Source of the DNA: Mesorhizobium sp. L2C084A000
GTDB taxonomy: Bacteria > Pseudomonadota > Alphaproteobacteria > Rhizobiales > Rhizobiaceae
Assembly: GCF_000502875.1 (NCBI RefSeq)
Contig: NZ_AYWX01000022.1
Span: forward strand, 1-50,507
Length of the DNA stretch: 50,507 bases
Reading direction: 5' to 3'
In this document: positions 26,354 through 34,438 of the stretch, piece after piece
Layout of the letters: every line of letters starts with the position of its first letter
Numbering within the stretch: the stretch's first letter is position 1
Translations under genes and position numbers: made by a program
Notes under the pieces: generated by a model
What the model was told of the DNA's origin: nothing
Database searches by the model: none
Seen by the model: the letters and a program-made list of their open reading frames with translations, nothing else

Positions 26354-26965
26354 ATGAAACTCTTCGACGGTGGCCGGGCGCCCAACCCGAGGCGGGTCCG
26401 CGTTTTCCTGGCCGAGAAAGGTATCGAAGTTCCACAGGTGCCCATCGACATGGGGGCGCTGGAACACAGGCAACAGGTGGTCGGCTCGCGCAATCCCTTG
26501 CTGCGCCTGCCGGTGCTGGAACTCGACGACGGCACCATCATCACGGAATCCGTCGCCATCTGCCGTTATTTCGAGGAACTGCATCCCGAACCGGCCCTGT
26601 TCGGGCGTGGCGCACTCGGCAAGGCGCAGGTCGAGATGTGGCAGCGACGGATGGAATTCAATTTGCTCAGCTGCGTCACGCAGGCTTTCCGGCACACCCA
26701 TCCGGCGATGAAGGAATGGGAAATCCCGCAGTTCCCCGAATGGGGTGAGGCCAATAAGCCGAAGGCCGTGGCGTTCCTCAGGCTTCTGGACGGCGAACTG
26801 GGCAGCCGGGAGTTCATCGCCGGTGACAGCTATTCGATCGCCGACATCACCGGCCTGATCGCCGTCGACTTCATGAAGCCGGCACGCATCAAGGTGCCGG
26901 ATGACTGCGCGAATGTGTTGCGCTGGCATCAGGCCGTCTCCAGCCGGCCGAGCGCATCAGCCTGA
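26354..26965 (+). CDS. Glutathione S-transferase family protein
   Basis: A 203-residue cytosolic GST. The N-terminal thioredoxin-like domain carries NPRRVRVFLAEKGI, then LRLPVLELDDGTIITESVAICRYFEE, which has the cis-Pro and the TES glutathione-binding motif. The C-terminal helical domain ends with FIAGDSYSIADITGLIAVDF, the usual N-capping box. AGGAGG five bases upstream fixes the ATG at 26354. The uracil-glycosylase-like gene begins only two bases after its stop, so the two are almost certainly co-translated. The substrate is unknown. Confidence 0.93.
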   Translation: MKLFDGGRAPNPRRVRVFLAEKGIEVPQVPIDMGALEHRQQVVGSRNPLLRLPVLELDDGTIITESVAICRYFEELHPEPALFGRGALGKAQVEMWQRRMEFNLLSCVTQAFRHTHPAMKEWEIPQFPEWGEANKPKAVAFLRLLDGELGSREFIAGDSYSIADITGLIAVDFMKPARIKVPDDCANVLRWHQAVSSRPSASA

Positions 26966-26967
26966 GA

Positions 26968-27585
26968 ATGACTGTTGAACTCGAAAACCTCGTCGCCAGG
27001 GTCCGCGCCTGCCGTATCTGCGTGGAAAATCCGGCCGGCAAGCCGTTGCCGCATGAGCCACGACCAGTGCTGCGCCCTTCGTCCAGCGCTCGTATCCTGA
27101 TCGCCAGCCAGGCGCCCGGCACCAAGGTGCATCTGTCGGGCATGCCGTTCACCGACGCCTCCGGCGACCGCCTGCGCAGTTGGCTTGGCGTGACGAGCGA
27201 CGAATTCTACGACATCGAAAAATTCGCCATCGTCCCGATGGGCTTCTGCTTTCCCGGCCAGGATGCCAAGGGGGGAGATCTGCCGCCGAGGCGCGAATGC
27301 GCGGCGGCCTGGCGCGCGCCTTTGATGGCCTCGATGCCACAGATCGATCTGGTGCTGACGATCGGCATCTATGCGCAGTCCTGGCACATGGGTGCGGCGC
27401 GCCGGCCCTCCCTGACCGAAACGGTCATGGACTGGCGCTCCATCTGGGAGAATTCCGTCGGTCCGAAAGTGCTGCCGCTGCCGCATCCCTCGTGGCGCAA
27501 CACCGGCTGGCTGAAGAAGAATCCATGGTTTGAAATGGATTTGCTGCCTTTTCTGCGTTCGGAAATCCGATATCGCCTCGGCTGA
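26968..27585 (+). CDS. Uracil-DNA glycosylase family protein
   Basis: A 205-residue protein of the uracil-DNA glycosylase superfamily. It shows the active-site region IASQAPGTKVHLSGMPFTDASG and the leucine-loop-like LPLPHPSWRNTGW near the C-terminus. A CRIC pair near residue 15 recalls family 4/5 enzymes, but the four-Cys iron-sulfur set is not evident. Members of this DUF-like branch are widespread in proteobacteria without proof of glycosylase activity. It is tightly coupled to the GST gene (two-base gap) in a nuclease-GST-UDG group, which hints at a nucleic-acid damage or turnover role. Confidence 0.87.
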   Translation: MTVELENLVARVRACRICVENPAGKPLPHEPRPVLRPSSSARILIASQAPGTKVHLSGMPFTDASGDRLRSWLGVTSDEFYDIEKFAIVPMGFCFPGQDAKGGDLPPRRECAAAWRAPLMASMPQIDLVLTIGIYAQSWHMGAARRPSLTETVMDWRSIWENSVGPKVLPLPHPSWRNTGWLKKNPWFEMDLLPFLRSEIRYRLG

Positions 27586-27655
27586 CCTTACAGCAAGAAA
27601 TCACTCGCTTTTCCGTCAATTGGCAGAATTTCTTTCTTGTGAAAGGTCGGAATAA

Positions 27656-27681
27656 GGGGGAGTATAGCCAATCTATTCCCC
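27656..27681. promoter_or_regulatory. Inverted repeat in the Lrp gene leader
   Basis: GGGGAGTATAG faces CTATTCCCC across CCAAT, ending about 14 bases before the Lrp start codon. It could be an autoregulatory Lrp site or an RNA hairpin before the ribosome site; the arms are imperfect. Lrp proteins commonly bind imperfect palindromes near their own promoters. Confidence 0.35.
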
Positions 27682-27694
27682 TGGGGAGCAAAAT

Positions 27695-28186
27695 ATGGAC
27701 CGCCTCGATAGAAAAATTCTCCGTCTTTTGCAGGAGGACGCGACACTCGCGGTCGCCGACGTCGCCAAGAAAGTCGGGCTGTCGACAACACCTTGCTGGC
27801 GGCGCATCCAGAAGCTCGAGGAGGAAGGCGTCATCAAGCGGCGCGTTGCCATTCTCGACCATGAAAAGGTCAATGTGCGCGTCACCGTCTTCGTGTCGAT
27901 CCGCACCAATTCGCACAGCCATGAATGGCTGCGGCGTTTCTCGGAAGTCATCCAGGAGTTTCCCGAGGTGGTCGAGTTCTACCGCATGAGCGGTGACGTC
28001 GACTATCTCCTGCGCGTCGTGGTTCCAGACATCGCCGCCTATGACGCCTTCTACAAGCGGCTGATCGCCAAGATCGAAATCCGTGACGTGTCGTCGTCCT
28101 TCGCCATGGAGCAGATCAAATACACGACCGAAATCCCGCTCGACTACATGGTGCTGGACAAGGAATCGGGTGCCAACGCCGCCTGA
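27695..28186 (+). CDS. Lrp/AsnC family transcriptional regulator
   Basis: A 163-residue regulator. The N-terminal winged helix begins MDRLDRKILRLLQEDATLAVADVAKKVGLSTTPCWRRIQKLEEEGVI (quoted here in parts: DRLDRKILRLLQ and LSTTPCWRRIQKLEEEG). The C-terminal RAM domain has the ligand-binding segment VVEFYRMSGDVDYLLRVVVPD. These proteins form octamers or hexadecamers and respond to amino acids. GGGGAG seven bases before the ATG is a good ribosome site. The start follows an inverted repeat that may be autoregulatory. There is no obvious target gene alongside. Confidence 0.94.
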   Translation: MDRLDRKILRLLQEDATLAVADVAKKVGLSTTPCWRRIQKLEEEGVIKRRVAILDHEKVNVRVTVFVSIRTNSHSHEWLRRFSEVIQEFPEVVEFYRMSGDVDYLLRVVVPDIAAYDAFYKRLIAKIEIRDVSSSFAMEQIKYTTEIPLDYMVLDKESGANAA

Positions 28187-28206
28187 GCTGCAGCAGGTTG
28201 TCCTGC

Positions 28207-28776
28207 TTAGTTCTTCTTTTTGTTGAGGAAACTCCAGGGCGAATTGACCGGCAGGGTGACGGTGTCCGGTACGCTGCCGACGGCGACCACGTCTGCCTTG
28301 CGGACGCTGTAGCCAGACTGGATGACGCTGACGCCGTCGAGGATGAACAGCTGGCTCTTCTCCATGTCCGGCTTCAGCGCGCCGGTGACCGCGACCGGCT
28401 GATAGGCCTCGGAGATTTTGTAGGGACGTGCCGGCGTGACCAGCACGATCTGGTTGGGGGGCGGCGTTGGCATGTGGCTGCACGCACCCGTCCACGGCAC
28501 CAGCAGGAACTGATAGACAAGATCGCCGTCGCGATCGACCGGCAATGCGTAGCCGGCTAGCTGAATGCTTTTGTCCTGCAGGTTGAGGGACAGCGTCTCG
28601 CCATGGTCGGGCAATTTTGCCGCGATCATCGGCAGCCCGACGTTTTCGGCGGCGGATTGCGTAGCCGGACGCAGATCCTTCCAGAATATGTGCGCGGTCT
28701 CGGCCGAGGCATCGGTGGCCGCGGACACAAACAATGCCGCTGCGAAGGCCAGGATTGATTTGGGAGGATTGCTCAT
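28207..28776 (-). CDS. DUF3299 secreted protein
   Basis: A 189-residue exported protein. The signal peptide ends around DASAETA (residues about 20-26 of the mature start), followed by the DUF3299 pattern FWKDLRP, LAGYALPVDRDGD, QFLLVPWTGACSHMPTPPPNQIV and SGYSVRKADVVAV. The family is found in many proteobacteria, often as a periplasmic or lipoprotein of unknown role, and the GAC-H motif suggests a metal site. The ATG at 28776 has AAAGGGA eight bases before it; an upstream TTG at 28800 is less likely. It is convergent with the Lrp gene, only 20 bases apart. Confidence 0.87.
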   Translation of the reverse strand: MSNPPKSILAFAAALFVSAATDASAETAHIFWKDLRPATQSAAENVGLPMIAAKLPDHGETLSLNLQDKSIQLAGYALPVDRDGDLVYQFLLVPWTGACSHMPTPPPNQIVLVTPARPYKISEAYQPVAVTGALKPDMEKSQLFILDGVSVIQSGYSVRKADVVAVGSVPDTVTLPVNSPWSFLNKKKN

Positions 28777-28909
28777 TGGCCGCGTCCCTTTGAAGCTCAA
28801 GTAAAGACGCCGCTGTCAACGACGTCAACGCTCCCGCCGCATCACATGTCGGCAGCCACTTCACATGTCGGCGAGATCCAGACATGCCGGAAAGCGGATT
28901 TCCGCGCCG

Positions 28910-29614
28910 TCAGCCTTTCCTGGCGACGATCCGCGCGAGCGTCTTGGCATTGGTCAGCTCCCTTACGGCGTCCTTGCCGATCCAGCGCGCCGTCTTGTCA
29001 GCCGACTGCGCCAGCCGTTCGGCGGCAGCAAGGGCAGCACCGTGCATGTCCATCGATCTTTTGCCGATCGACCGAAGCGCCCAGTTGACGGCTTTCTTCA
29101 CGAAATTGCGGCTGTCGGTGGCATGCGCTTCGATGATCGGCAGGAAGGAGAGGAAGGTCGCCCCTGGCTCCTTCTTCCGGTGGACGACAGACCAGGCCAT
29201 CATGGCGAAGGCCGTGCGCCGAACGAATTCCCGCTCGTCCGCCGCGAACTCGCCGATCAGTTCCTTCCAGGCGTCCGTATCGACAAAGAGGTCGGAGACG
29301 CCGTCGACGATGTCCCAGGAGTCGAAGCTGGCCGCCCATCGTCTTGCATCTTCAGCAGAAAACCGCTTCGGGTCAGCCGTGACGGAGGCAATGAACTGCG
29401 CCTCCATGATGCCGCTGTCCCATAGTTCGAAGGCGCGCTCGTGGTTGCGTTTGATCTTCCTGGCGATCTGCCGCTGCATACTGTGCGAGATGCCAAGCGC
29501 GCGGTCGATCTTGATGCCGTAGCGCAACATGCCGAGGCGGTTCTCCTCCGATCCGATAGCGCGAAGATGGGCGACGATTTCCGCGGCACTGGATTGAGGC
29601 GAGAGTTCTGCCAC
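28910..29614 (-). CDS. AlkD-like DNA alkylation repair protein
   Basis: A 234-residue all-helical protein of the AlkD/AlkC-type HEAT-like glycosylase family, which removes alkylated purines from DNA without base flipping. Matching segments are NRLGMLRYGI, WDSGIMEAQFIAS, WDIVDGVSDLFVD, EREFVRRTAFAMMAWSVVHRK and RNFVKKAVNWALRSIGKRS, with conserved Trp and Arg/Asp residues in the last two. The start is GTG at 29614. It ends a minus-strand pair with the dehydrogenase gene, nine bases apart. Which adduct is repaired cannot be told. Confidence 0.9.
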   Translation of the reverse strand: MAELSPQSSAAEIVAHLRAIGSEENRLGMLRYGIKIDRALGISHSMQRQIARKIKRNHERAFELWDSGIMEAQFIASVTADPKRFSAEDARRWAASFDSWDIVDGVSDLFVDTDAWKELIGEFAADEREFVRRTAFAMMAWSVVHRKKEPGATFLSFLPIIEAHATDSRNFVKKAVNWALRSIGKRSMDMHGAALAAAERLAQSADKTARWIGKDAVRELTNAKTLARIVARKG

Positions 29615-29623
29615 CGCGGAAAC

Positions 29624-30493
29624 CTATTTTTCGAGACGCGCCAGAAGGGAGGACGTGTCCCAGCGCTTGCCGCCCATCGCCTGCACATCCTTGTAGAACT
29701 GGTCGACAAGTGCGGTGACCGGCAGTCTGGCGCCATTGCGGTCGGCTTCAGCCAGACAGATGCCAAGATCCTTGCGCATCCAGTCGACCGCGAAGCCGAA
29801 ATCATATTTGCCGGCATTCATGGTCTTGTGGCGGTTCTCCATCTGCCAGGAACCGGCGGCGCCCTTGGAGATCACCTCGATCACCTTCTCGATATCGAGC
29901 CCGGCCTTTTTGCCGAAATGGATGCCTTCGGCCAGGCCTTGGACGAGGCCGGCTATGGTGATCTGGTTGATCATCTTGGTGAGCTGGCCGGCACCGGCCG
30001 ATCCCATCAGGCCGACCATGCGGGCAAAAGCGTCGATGACGGGCTTCGCTCTGTCGAAAGCGTCCTGCTCGCCGCCGACCATGACGGTCAGCACGCCATT
30101 CTCGGCGCCGGCCTGGCCGCCCGAGACAGGCGCGTCGAGAAACGAAAACCCGCCGGCTTGCGCCGCCGCCGCCAGCTCGCGAGCGACCTCGGCCGAGGCT
30201 GTGGTGTTGTCGATGAAGACCGAACCCTTCTTCATCGATTTGAAGGCGCCTTCCGGGCCGGTCGTCACCGAACGCAAATCGTCGTCATTACCGACACAGG
30301 AGAAGACAAAATCCTTGCCCTCGGCGGCCTGTGCTGGCGTCGCCGCAAGGCTACCACCATGCTGGCCAACCCATTGCTCAGCCTTGGTCTTGGTGCGGTT
30401 GTAGACTGTGACGTCATGGCCGCCCTTGTTCTTCAAGTGCCCGGCCATCGGATAGCCCATCACGCCAAGACCGAGAAATGCAACAGATGCCAT
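29624..30493 (-). CDS. Beta-hydroxyacid dehydrogenase / NAD(P)-dependent oxidoreductase
   Basis: A 289-residue enzyme of the 3-hydroxyisobutyrate dehydrogenase/glyoxylate-succinic semialdehyde reductase family. The N-terminal Rossmann motif is GLGVMG (8-13), then the substrate loop FLDAPVSGGQAGAENG, and the catalytic Lys in GAGQLTKMINQ. The C-terminal helical domain is complete. The ATG at 30493 matches the family start, with AAGGGCAGG upstream. It lies nine bases before the AlkD gene on the same strand. The natural substrate (hydroxyisobutyrate, tartronate semialdehyde or a semialdehyde) is not decided by the sequence. Confidence 0.92.
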   Translation of the reverse strand: MASVAFLGLGVMGYPMAGHLKNKGGHDVTVYNRTKTKAEQWVGQHGGSLAATPAQAAEGKDFVFSCVGNDDDLRSVTTGPEGAFKSMKKGSVFIDNTTASAEVARELAAAAQAGGFSFLDAPVSGGQAGAENGVLTVMVGGEQDAFDRAKPVIDAFARMVGLMGSAGAGQLTKMINQITIAGLVQGLAEGIHFGKKAGLDIEKVIEVISKGAAGSWQMENRHKTMNAGKYDFGFAVDWMRKDLGICLAEADRNGARLPVTALVDQFYKDVQAMGGKRWDTSSLLARLEK

Positions 30494-30605
30494 GAGCCTG
30501 CCCTTCAGAATGGAAACGGAATTTGCTGCGAGACGTCTAGGCTCTGCGCGCAATTCGTCAAGATGCGTAGGGCAGGATCGACTGGTGCAGCTGAATTGAA
30601 AATAG

Positions 30606-31511
30606 TCAGCGTTTCAGGTGAACGGTGATCCGGCGCTCGATCCATTCGACGCCATGGCGCAATATCTCGACCATCACCAGATAGACGAGCGCGACCCAGA
30701 TATAGGCCTGGATGTCGAACGAGTTGGCGAAGGCGAGCTTGGCATTGCCCATCAGATCATAGACCGTGATGATGGCGACGATGGCGGACGCCTTGACCAT
30801 CAGGATCAGTTCGTTGCCATAGGGCCGCAAGGCGACGATCAGGGCCTGCGGCAGGATGATCTTGCGCAAGGTCTGCAGTTTGTGCAGGCCAAGCGAGGCC
30901 GCACCTTCCCATTGCCCTCTTGGCACGCTCTCGATGGCGCCGCGCAGAATCTCGGCCTGATAGGCGGCGGTGTTGAGCGCAAACGCAAAGACGCCGCAAT
31001 TGAACGCGTCCTTGAAAAAGTCCCACAGCGTAACTCGCTCGATCGTCAATCCGGCCGGGATGCTTATGTGAGGCAGAAGTTGGAACCAGTTGCTGATGAC
31101 CGGCATGTAAAAGCCAACTGCACTAAGTTCCTGCCGGAACGAGCCCAATCCGTAATAGACGAGATAAGTCTGGACCAGCAGCGGCGTGCCGCGGAAGAAA
31201 TAGACGTAGCAATAGGCGAGGCCGGACAGGATCCGGTTCTTGGACATGCGCCCGTAAGCGACGGGCACCGACAGGATCGCGCCGAGCACCATCGATATGG
31301 AAACCAGCGCGAGCGTAACCCCAAGCCCGCTCAAATAAGCCGGCGCATATTTGGCGAAGAAATCGGGATTCCAGGCAAGGAAGAGATAGCTGACGATGCC
31401 AATGCCGAACAAAATCCATAGGCAGACCAGCGCGTAACCGGCGATACGCCTGCGCGGCCAGCCGCGCGCCCGTGGCGGCGGCCGTTCGACCATTGTGGCC
31501 GTGGCGCTCAT
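30606..31511 (-). CDS. Polar amino acid ABC transporter permease (HisM type)
   Basis: A 301-residue inner-membrane permease with a basic cytoplasmic N-terminus and about five or six helices. Family landmarks are AYCYVYFFRGTPLLVQTYLVYYG, EILRGAIESVPRGQWEGAASLGL and the coupling loop KIILPQALIVALRPYGNELILM. It begins at ATG 31511, overlapping the preceding permease stop by four bases (ATGA). It should pair with the upstream permease and use the binding protein encoded further upstream. No ATP-binding gene lies next to it here, so the ATPase must be encoded elsewhere. Confidence 0.94.
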   Translation of the reverse strand: MSATATMVERPPPRARGWPRRRIAGYALVCLWILFGIGIVSYLFLAWNPDFFAKYAPAYLSGLGVTLALVSISMVLGAILSVPVAYGRMSKNRILSGLAYCYVYFFRGTPLLVQTYLVYYGLGSFRQELSAVGFYMPVISNWFQLLPHISIPAGLTIERVTLWDFFKDAFNCGVFAFALNTAAYQAEILRGAIESVPRGQWEGAASLGLHKLQTLRKIILPQALIVALRPYGNELILMVKASAIVAIITVYDLMGNAKLAFANSFDIQAYIWVALVYLVMVEILRHGVEWIERRITVHLKR

Positions 31512-32227
31512 CGCTGCGCCTCCTGCCGACCAAGCGAGCGCAGAATAGCGCTGGTGGCGAAGGACGACAGGACGGCCAGGCCAAGAAAGACCAGCGAGGC
31601 GACACCGAAGAACAGGAAAGCATGCTTGGTGACGCGGGCGGCAATGCTGGCATTGCGCAGCGTCTCGGCCAGGCCGACGACCGACACCAGCGACGTGTCC
31701 TTGAGCAGGCTGAGCCAGCAATTCTCCAGGCCGGGGAACGCGATGCGCAGCAGCTGCGGCACGATCACCTTGCGCATGGTCAGCCAGTTCGAAAGACCGA
31801 TGGCATAGCCGCCCTCGTATTGGCCTTTGGGAATGGCGCGGAAGGCCGACAGGAAAACCTCGCTGGCATAGGACGAGAAGATCAGCGCAAGCACGATCAT
31901 GCCGGCGACGAAGCTGTTGACGTCGATGGTGGTGTCCGGCCGGAAATACCTGACGAGATGCTGCAGCAGGATCGGCATGCCGAAGAAGAACAGGAAAAGC
32001 GTCACCAGCTCCGGCAGGCCGCGAAAGACGGTGGTGTAAATGTTGGCGGCAAGGCGCAACGAGGGTTCTTCGGACTGCTTGGCGAGTGCAATGAAAAAGC
32101 CGATCGCCAGGCCGATGGGCAGCGTGGCAAGCGCAAGCGCAATGGTGATCAGTGCGCCATAGGCAATATCGTCAAGCCAGCCTTCGGGTCCCCAACTGAG
32201 AAGTGTCCATATGCTCTGGGCTGGCAT
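31508..32227 (-). CDS. Polar amino acid ABC transporter permease (HisQ type)
   Basis: A 239-residue permease partner. It has the segment VFRGLPELVTLFLFFFG and the EAA-type loop AFRAIPKGQYEGGYAIGLSNW with VPQLLRIAFPGLENCWL. About five hydrophobic helices are present. The gene starts about 80 bases after the binding-protein stop, across a strong hairpin, and its stop overlaps the next permease start by ATGA. The likely cargo is basic amino acids, opines or related compounds, as for other HisJQM relatives. Confidence 0.94.
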   Translation of the reverse strand: MPAQSIWTLLSWGPEGWLDDIAYGALITIALALATLPIGLAIGFFIALAKQSEEPSLRLAANIYTTVFRGLPELVTLFLFFFGMPILLQHLVRYFRPDTTIDVNSFVAGMIVLALIFSSYASEVFLSAFRAIPKGQYEGGYAIGLSNWLTMRKVIVPQLLRIAFPGLENCWLSLLKDTSLVSVVGLAETLRNASIAARVTKHAFLFFGVASLVFLGLAVLSSFATSAILRSLGRQEAQR

Positions 32228-32267
32228 CGACCGGTCTTATCTCCACGGCATTCCCAAGACGAATAGA

Positions 32268-32296
32268 AAGACGGCGGGGAAATTCCCCGCCGTCTT
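32268..32296 (-). terminator. Intercistronic hairpin between binding protein and permeases
   Basis: A 14-bp perfect inverted repeat (AAGACGGCGGGGAA at 32268-32281 with TTCCCCGCCGTCTT at 32283-32296) and a TCTATTC run on the minus strand. In ABC operons such a hairpin stabilises or partly terminates the binding-protein message so it exceeds the permease message. The short U-tract favours partial termination. Confidence 0.7.
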
Positions 32297-32307
32297 GACC
32301 GTATTTA

Positions 32308-33093
32308 TCAGGACTCGGCGCCGTAGACGTCGAACTTGAAGTACTTGTCGTTGATTTCCTTGTATTTTCCATTGGCGCGGATGGCGTCGATGGCCGAATT
32401 GAGCTTGTTGACTAGGTCGGTCTCGCCCTTGCGCACGGCAATGCCGGCGCCCGGCCCGAAGATCTCGACCGGCTGCGGCGAAGGCTGGCCGAGAATCTTG
32501 CAGCAGGCGCCATCAGGCGAATCCAGAAACTGCTGCAGCACGACGATATCGTCCTGGATGGCGTCGAGACGACCATTGGCAAGATCGGCCTGCTCCTCGG
32601 GGCTGCTCGGATAACCCTTGACGGTGCTGTCGGTGTAGGTCTTCGAGGCATAGTTGAAATGCGTGGTGGTGGTGGCGACGCCGATGGTCTTGCCGGCGAG
32701 ATCTTCCTTGGTCACGCCTTTCAACGTCGAGTCTTTCGGCACGGCGAGCGCCGACGGCGTGTTGTAGTATTTGTTCGAGAAGTCGACCTTTTCCTTGCGC
32801 TCGGGCGTGATCGACATCGAGGCGACGATGGCGTCAAACTTGCCGGCCTGGAGGGCTGGAATGATGCCGTCCCAATCCTGGGCGACGAAGGTGCACTTGA
32901 CCTTCATCTCATCGCAAAGCGCCTTGGCGATGTCGATGTCGAAGCCGACGAGCTGGCCATCGGCGGTGAGGTTGTTGAATGGCGGGTAGGCGCCTTCGGT
33001 GCCGATCTTCAGGGTCTTTTCCTGGGCCTGAGCTACGCCGAGCGTCAGCAGCGCGGCCGAAGCGGCGAGCGCGATACGCAGTGCAATACGCAT
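32308..33093 (-). CDS. Polar amino acid ABC transporter substrate-binding protein (SBP family 3)
   Basis: A 261-residue periplasmic binding protein. A signal peptide covers residues 1-23 (ending GVAQA). The mature protein has the lysine/arginine/ornithine-type pattern KIGTEGAYPPFNNLTADGQLVGFDIDIAKALC, FVAQDWDGIIPALQAGKFDAI and SMSITPERKEKVDFSNKYY (each quoted in part). The ATG at 33093 is where the signal peptide begins, with AGAGGAC upstream. The Asp residue for ligand amino binding and the Arg for carboxylate binding appear conserved. Ligand is probably a basic amino acid or an opine. Confidence 0.94.
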   Translation of the reverse strand: MRIALRIALAASAALLTLGVAQAQEKTLKIGTEGAYPPFNNLTADGQLVGFDIDIAKALCDEMKVKCTFVAQDWDGIIPALQAGKFDAIVASMSITPERKEKVDFSNKYYNTPSALAVPKDSTLKGVTKEDLAGKTIGVATTTTHFNYASKTYTDSTVKGYPSSPEEQADLANGRLDAIQDDIVVLQQFLDSPDGACCKILGQPSPQPVEIFGPGAGIAVRKGETDLVNKLNSAIDAIRANGKYKEINDKYFKFDVYGAES

Positions 33094-33250
33094 GATAGTC
33101 CTCTCTTTATGGTCCCGGCCGTCGTTCCGAACGGCTCTGTGGGGCGGTGCTTTTGACCGCCCGCTGGCGCGATACTCCCATTCTTTCCAAGAAAAAAGCA
33201 ACTGCAAAACCACAAAAATGGGCAAGGCTATTCTGCCGTTGCGTCAGCGC

Positions 33251-33760
33251 TCAAGCAACGAGCCCAGTGGTGCGCTCGATGAAGTCGGCTATCGATTTTG
33301 CATCGTCGAGATCGAATACCGGCAGCAGCTCGCCTTCAATCGCAAAATCGGCGGCGACAGCGACGATGTTGGGATCCTCCGCCGAAAGCGGCGTACGGTC
33401 CTTCGCATCCAGCCGGCGGGTTTCGATCTTGTCATGGGCTTCGCGCTTGTAGCCCTCGACCAGCACAAGGTCGCAAGGGGCAAGCCGCGACAGGACAGTC
33501 TCCAATGTCGGCTCGTCCTCGCCGCGCAGCTCGTGCATCAGTGCCCAGCGAACGCCGGAGACGATCGCGACTTCGGTGGCGCCAGCCTGCCGGTGGCGAA
33601 AACTGTCGGCGCCCGGTTTGTCGATGTCGAAATCATGATGGGCGTGTTTCACCGTCGAGACTTTCCAGCCGCGCCGGACAAGTTCGGTGACCAGCCTTTC
33701 GGTCAAAGTCGTCTTGCCGGAATTCTTCCAGCCGGTGATGCCGAAGACGCGTCTGTTCAT
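33251..33760 (-). CDS. mobB: Molybdopterin-guanine dinucleotide biosynthesis adapter MobB
   Basis: A 169-residue GTP-binding protein that assists MobA in making molybdopterin guanine dinucleotide. Walker A is GWKNSGKT at residues 10-17, followed by VKHAHHDFDIDKPGADSFRHRQAGA and LVLVEGYKREA. It starts at ATG 33760, overlapping the mobA stop by four bases (ATGA), which means translational coupling. MobB is not strictly essential in other bacteria but increases cofactor maturation. Confidence 0.95.
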   Translation of the reverse strand: MNRRVFGITGWKNSGKTTLTERLVTELVRRGWKVSTVKHAHHDFDIDKPGADSFRHRQAGATEVAIVSGVRWALMHELRGEDEPTLETVLSRLAPCDLVLVEGYKREAHDKIETRRLDAKDRTPLSAEDPNIVAVAADFAIEGELLPVFDLDDAKSIADFIERTTGLVA

Positions 33761-34383
33761 GGCTTGATGCTCTGCAACAGACGCTCGGCAGACACAAGAT
33801 CGTCCGGATCGTTGATGTTGAAGAAAGGGTCGACCCCCGCCGATTGCAGAACAGGGAATTCCACCTCGACAAAACCGTGCCGGTCGATGAAAGCCGAAAC
33901 CCGCCTGATATCCTCGTCGACCAGAAAGTGCCGCAAGGCATCGCGGCAGCCGAGCGGCCAGAGCGCGAAGGTCGGGTGCCGCTTGCCGGCCGAGCAGGCA
34001 ACGGCAATCGAACCGGGACTTTGATCGGCGGCCGCTGCCAGACGCTCGACAAGGTTCAACGGCAGGAAAGGCGTGTCGCCGGCAGCACTGACGATCGCTT
34101 TGCAAGACGTATTGGCCGCGGCCCATTCGAGGCCGGTCAGGATTCCGGCGAGCGGCCCGGCAAAGCCGGGCACGCTGTCGGCAAGCACCGGCAGTCCAAA
34201 GCGCAGGAATCGTGCAGGATCGCCATTGGCGCTGAGCGCCAGCGATTCTATTTGCGGGGTGAAGCGCGACACGACCTGGTCAAGCAGGCAGCCATCGCCA
34301 AGCGGCAACAGGCTCTTGTCGCCGCCGCCCATCCGTCTCGACTGGCCACCGGCCAGGATGATCCCCGCAATGTCTCGCTTCAT
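33757..34383 (-). CDS. mobA: Molybdenum cofactor guanylyltransferase MobA
   Basis: A 208-residue nucleotidyltransferase that attaches GMP from GTP to molybdopterin to form the guanine dinucleotide cofactor of the DMSO reductase family. The GTP-binding motif LAGGQSRRMGG lies at residues 10-20 with Lys23, and later SAAGDTPFLP supplies the metal-binding Asp. The C-terminal FFNINDPDDL is typical. The ATG at 34383 was chosen by homology, with the frame open further upstream. It is 55 bases downstream of an EamA gene on the same strand and directly coupled to mobB. Confidence 0.95.
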   Translation of the reverse strand: MKRDIAGIILAGGQSRRMGGGDKSLLPLGDGCLLDQVVSRFTPQIESLALSANGDPARFLRFGLPVLADSVPGFAGPLAGILTGLEWAAANTSCKAIVSAAGDTPFLPLNLVERLAAAADQSPGSIAVACSAGKRHPTFALWPLGCRDALRHFLVDEDIRRVSAFIDRHGFVEVEFPVLQSAGVDPFFNINDPDDLVSAERLLQSIKP

Positions 34384-34438
34384 GCCACGAAGCCTGTACG
34401 CCAGCCGTCGGAAATCACAAGAACCTTCAATGATCTGG

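Noticed and set aside
28192..28207. Small hairpin AGCAGG-TTGT-CCTGCT followed by T-rich sequence, as a terminator for the Lrp gene
   Set aside because: The stem is only six pairs and overlaps the end of the convergent DUF3299 gene, whose Lys codons explain the T-rich run.
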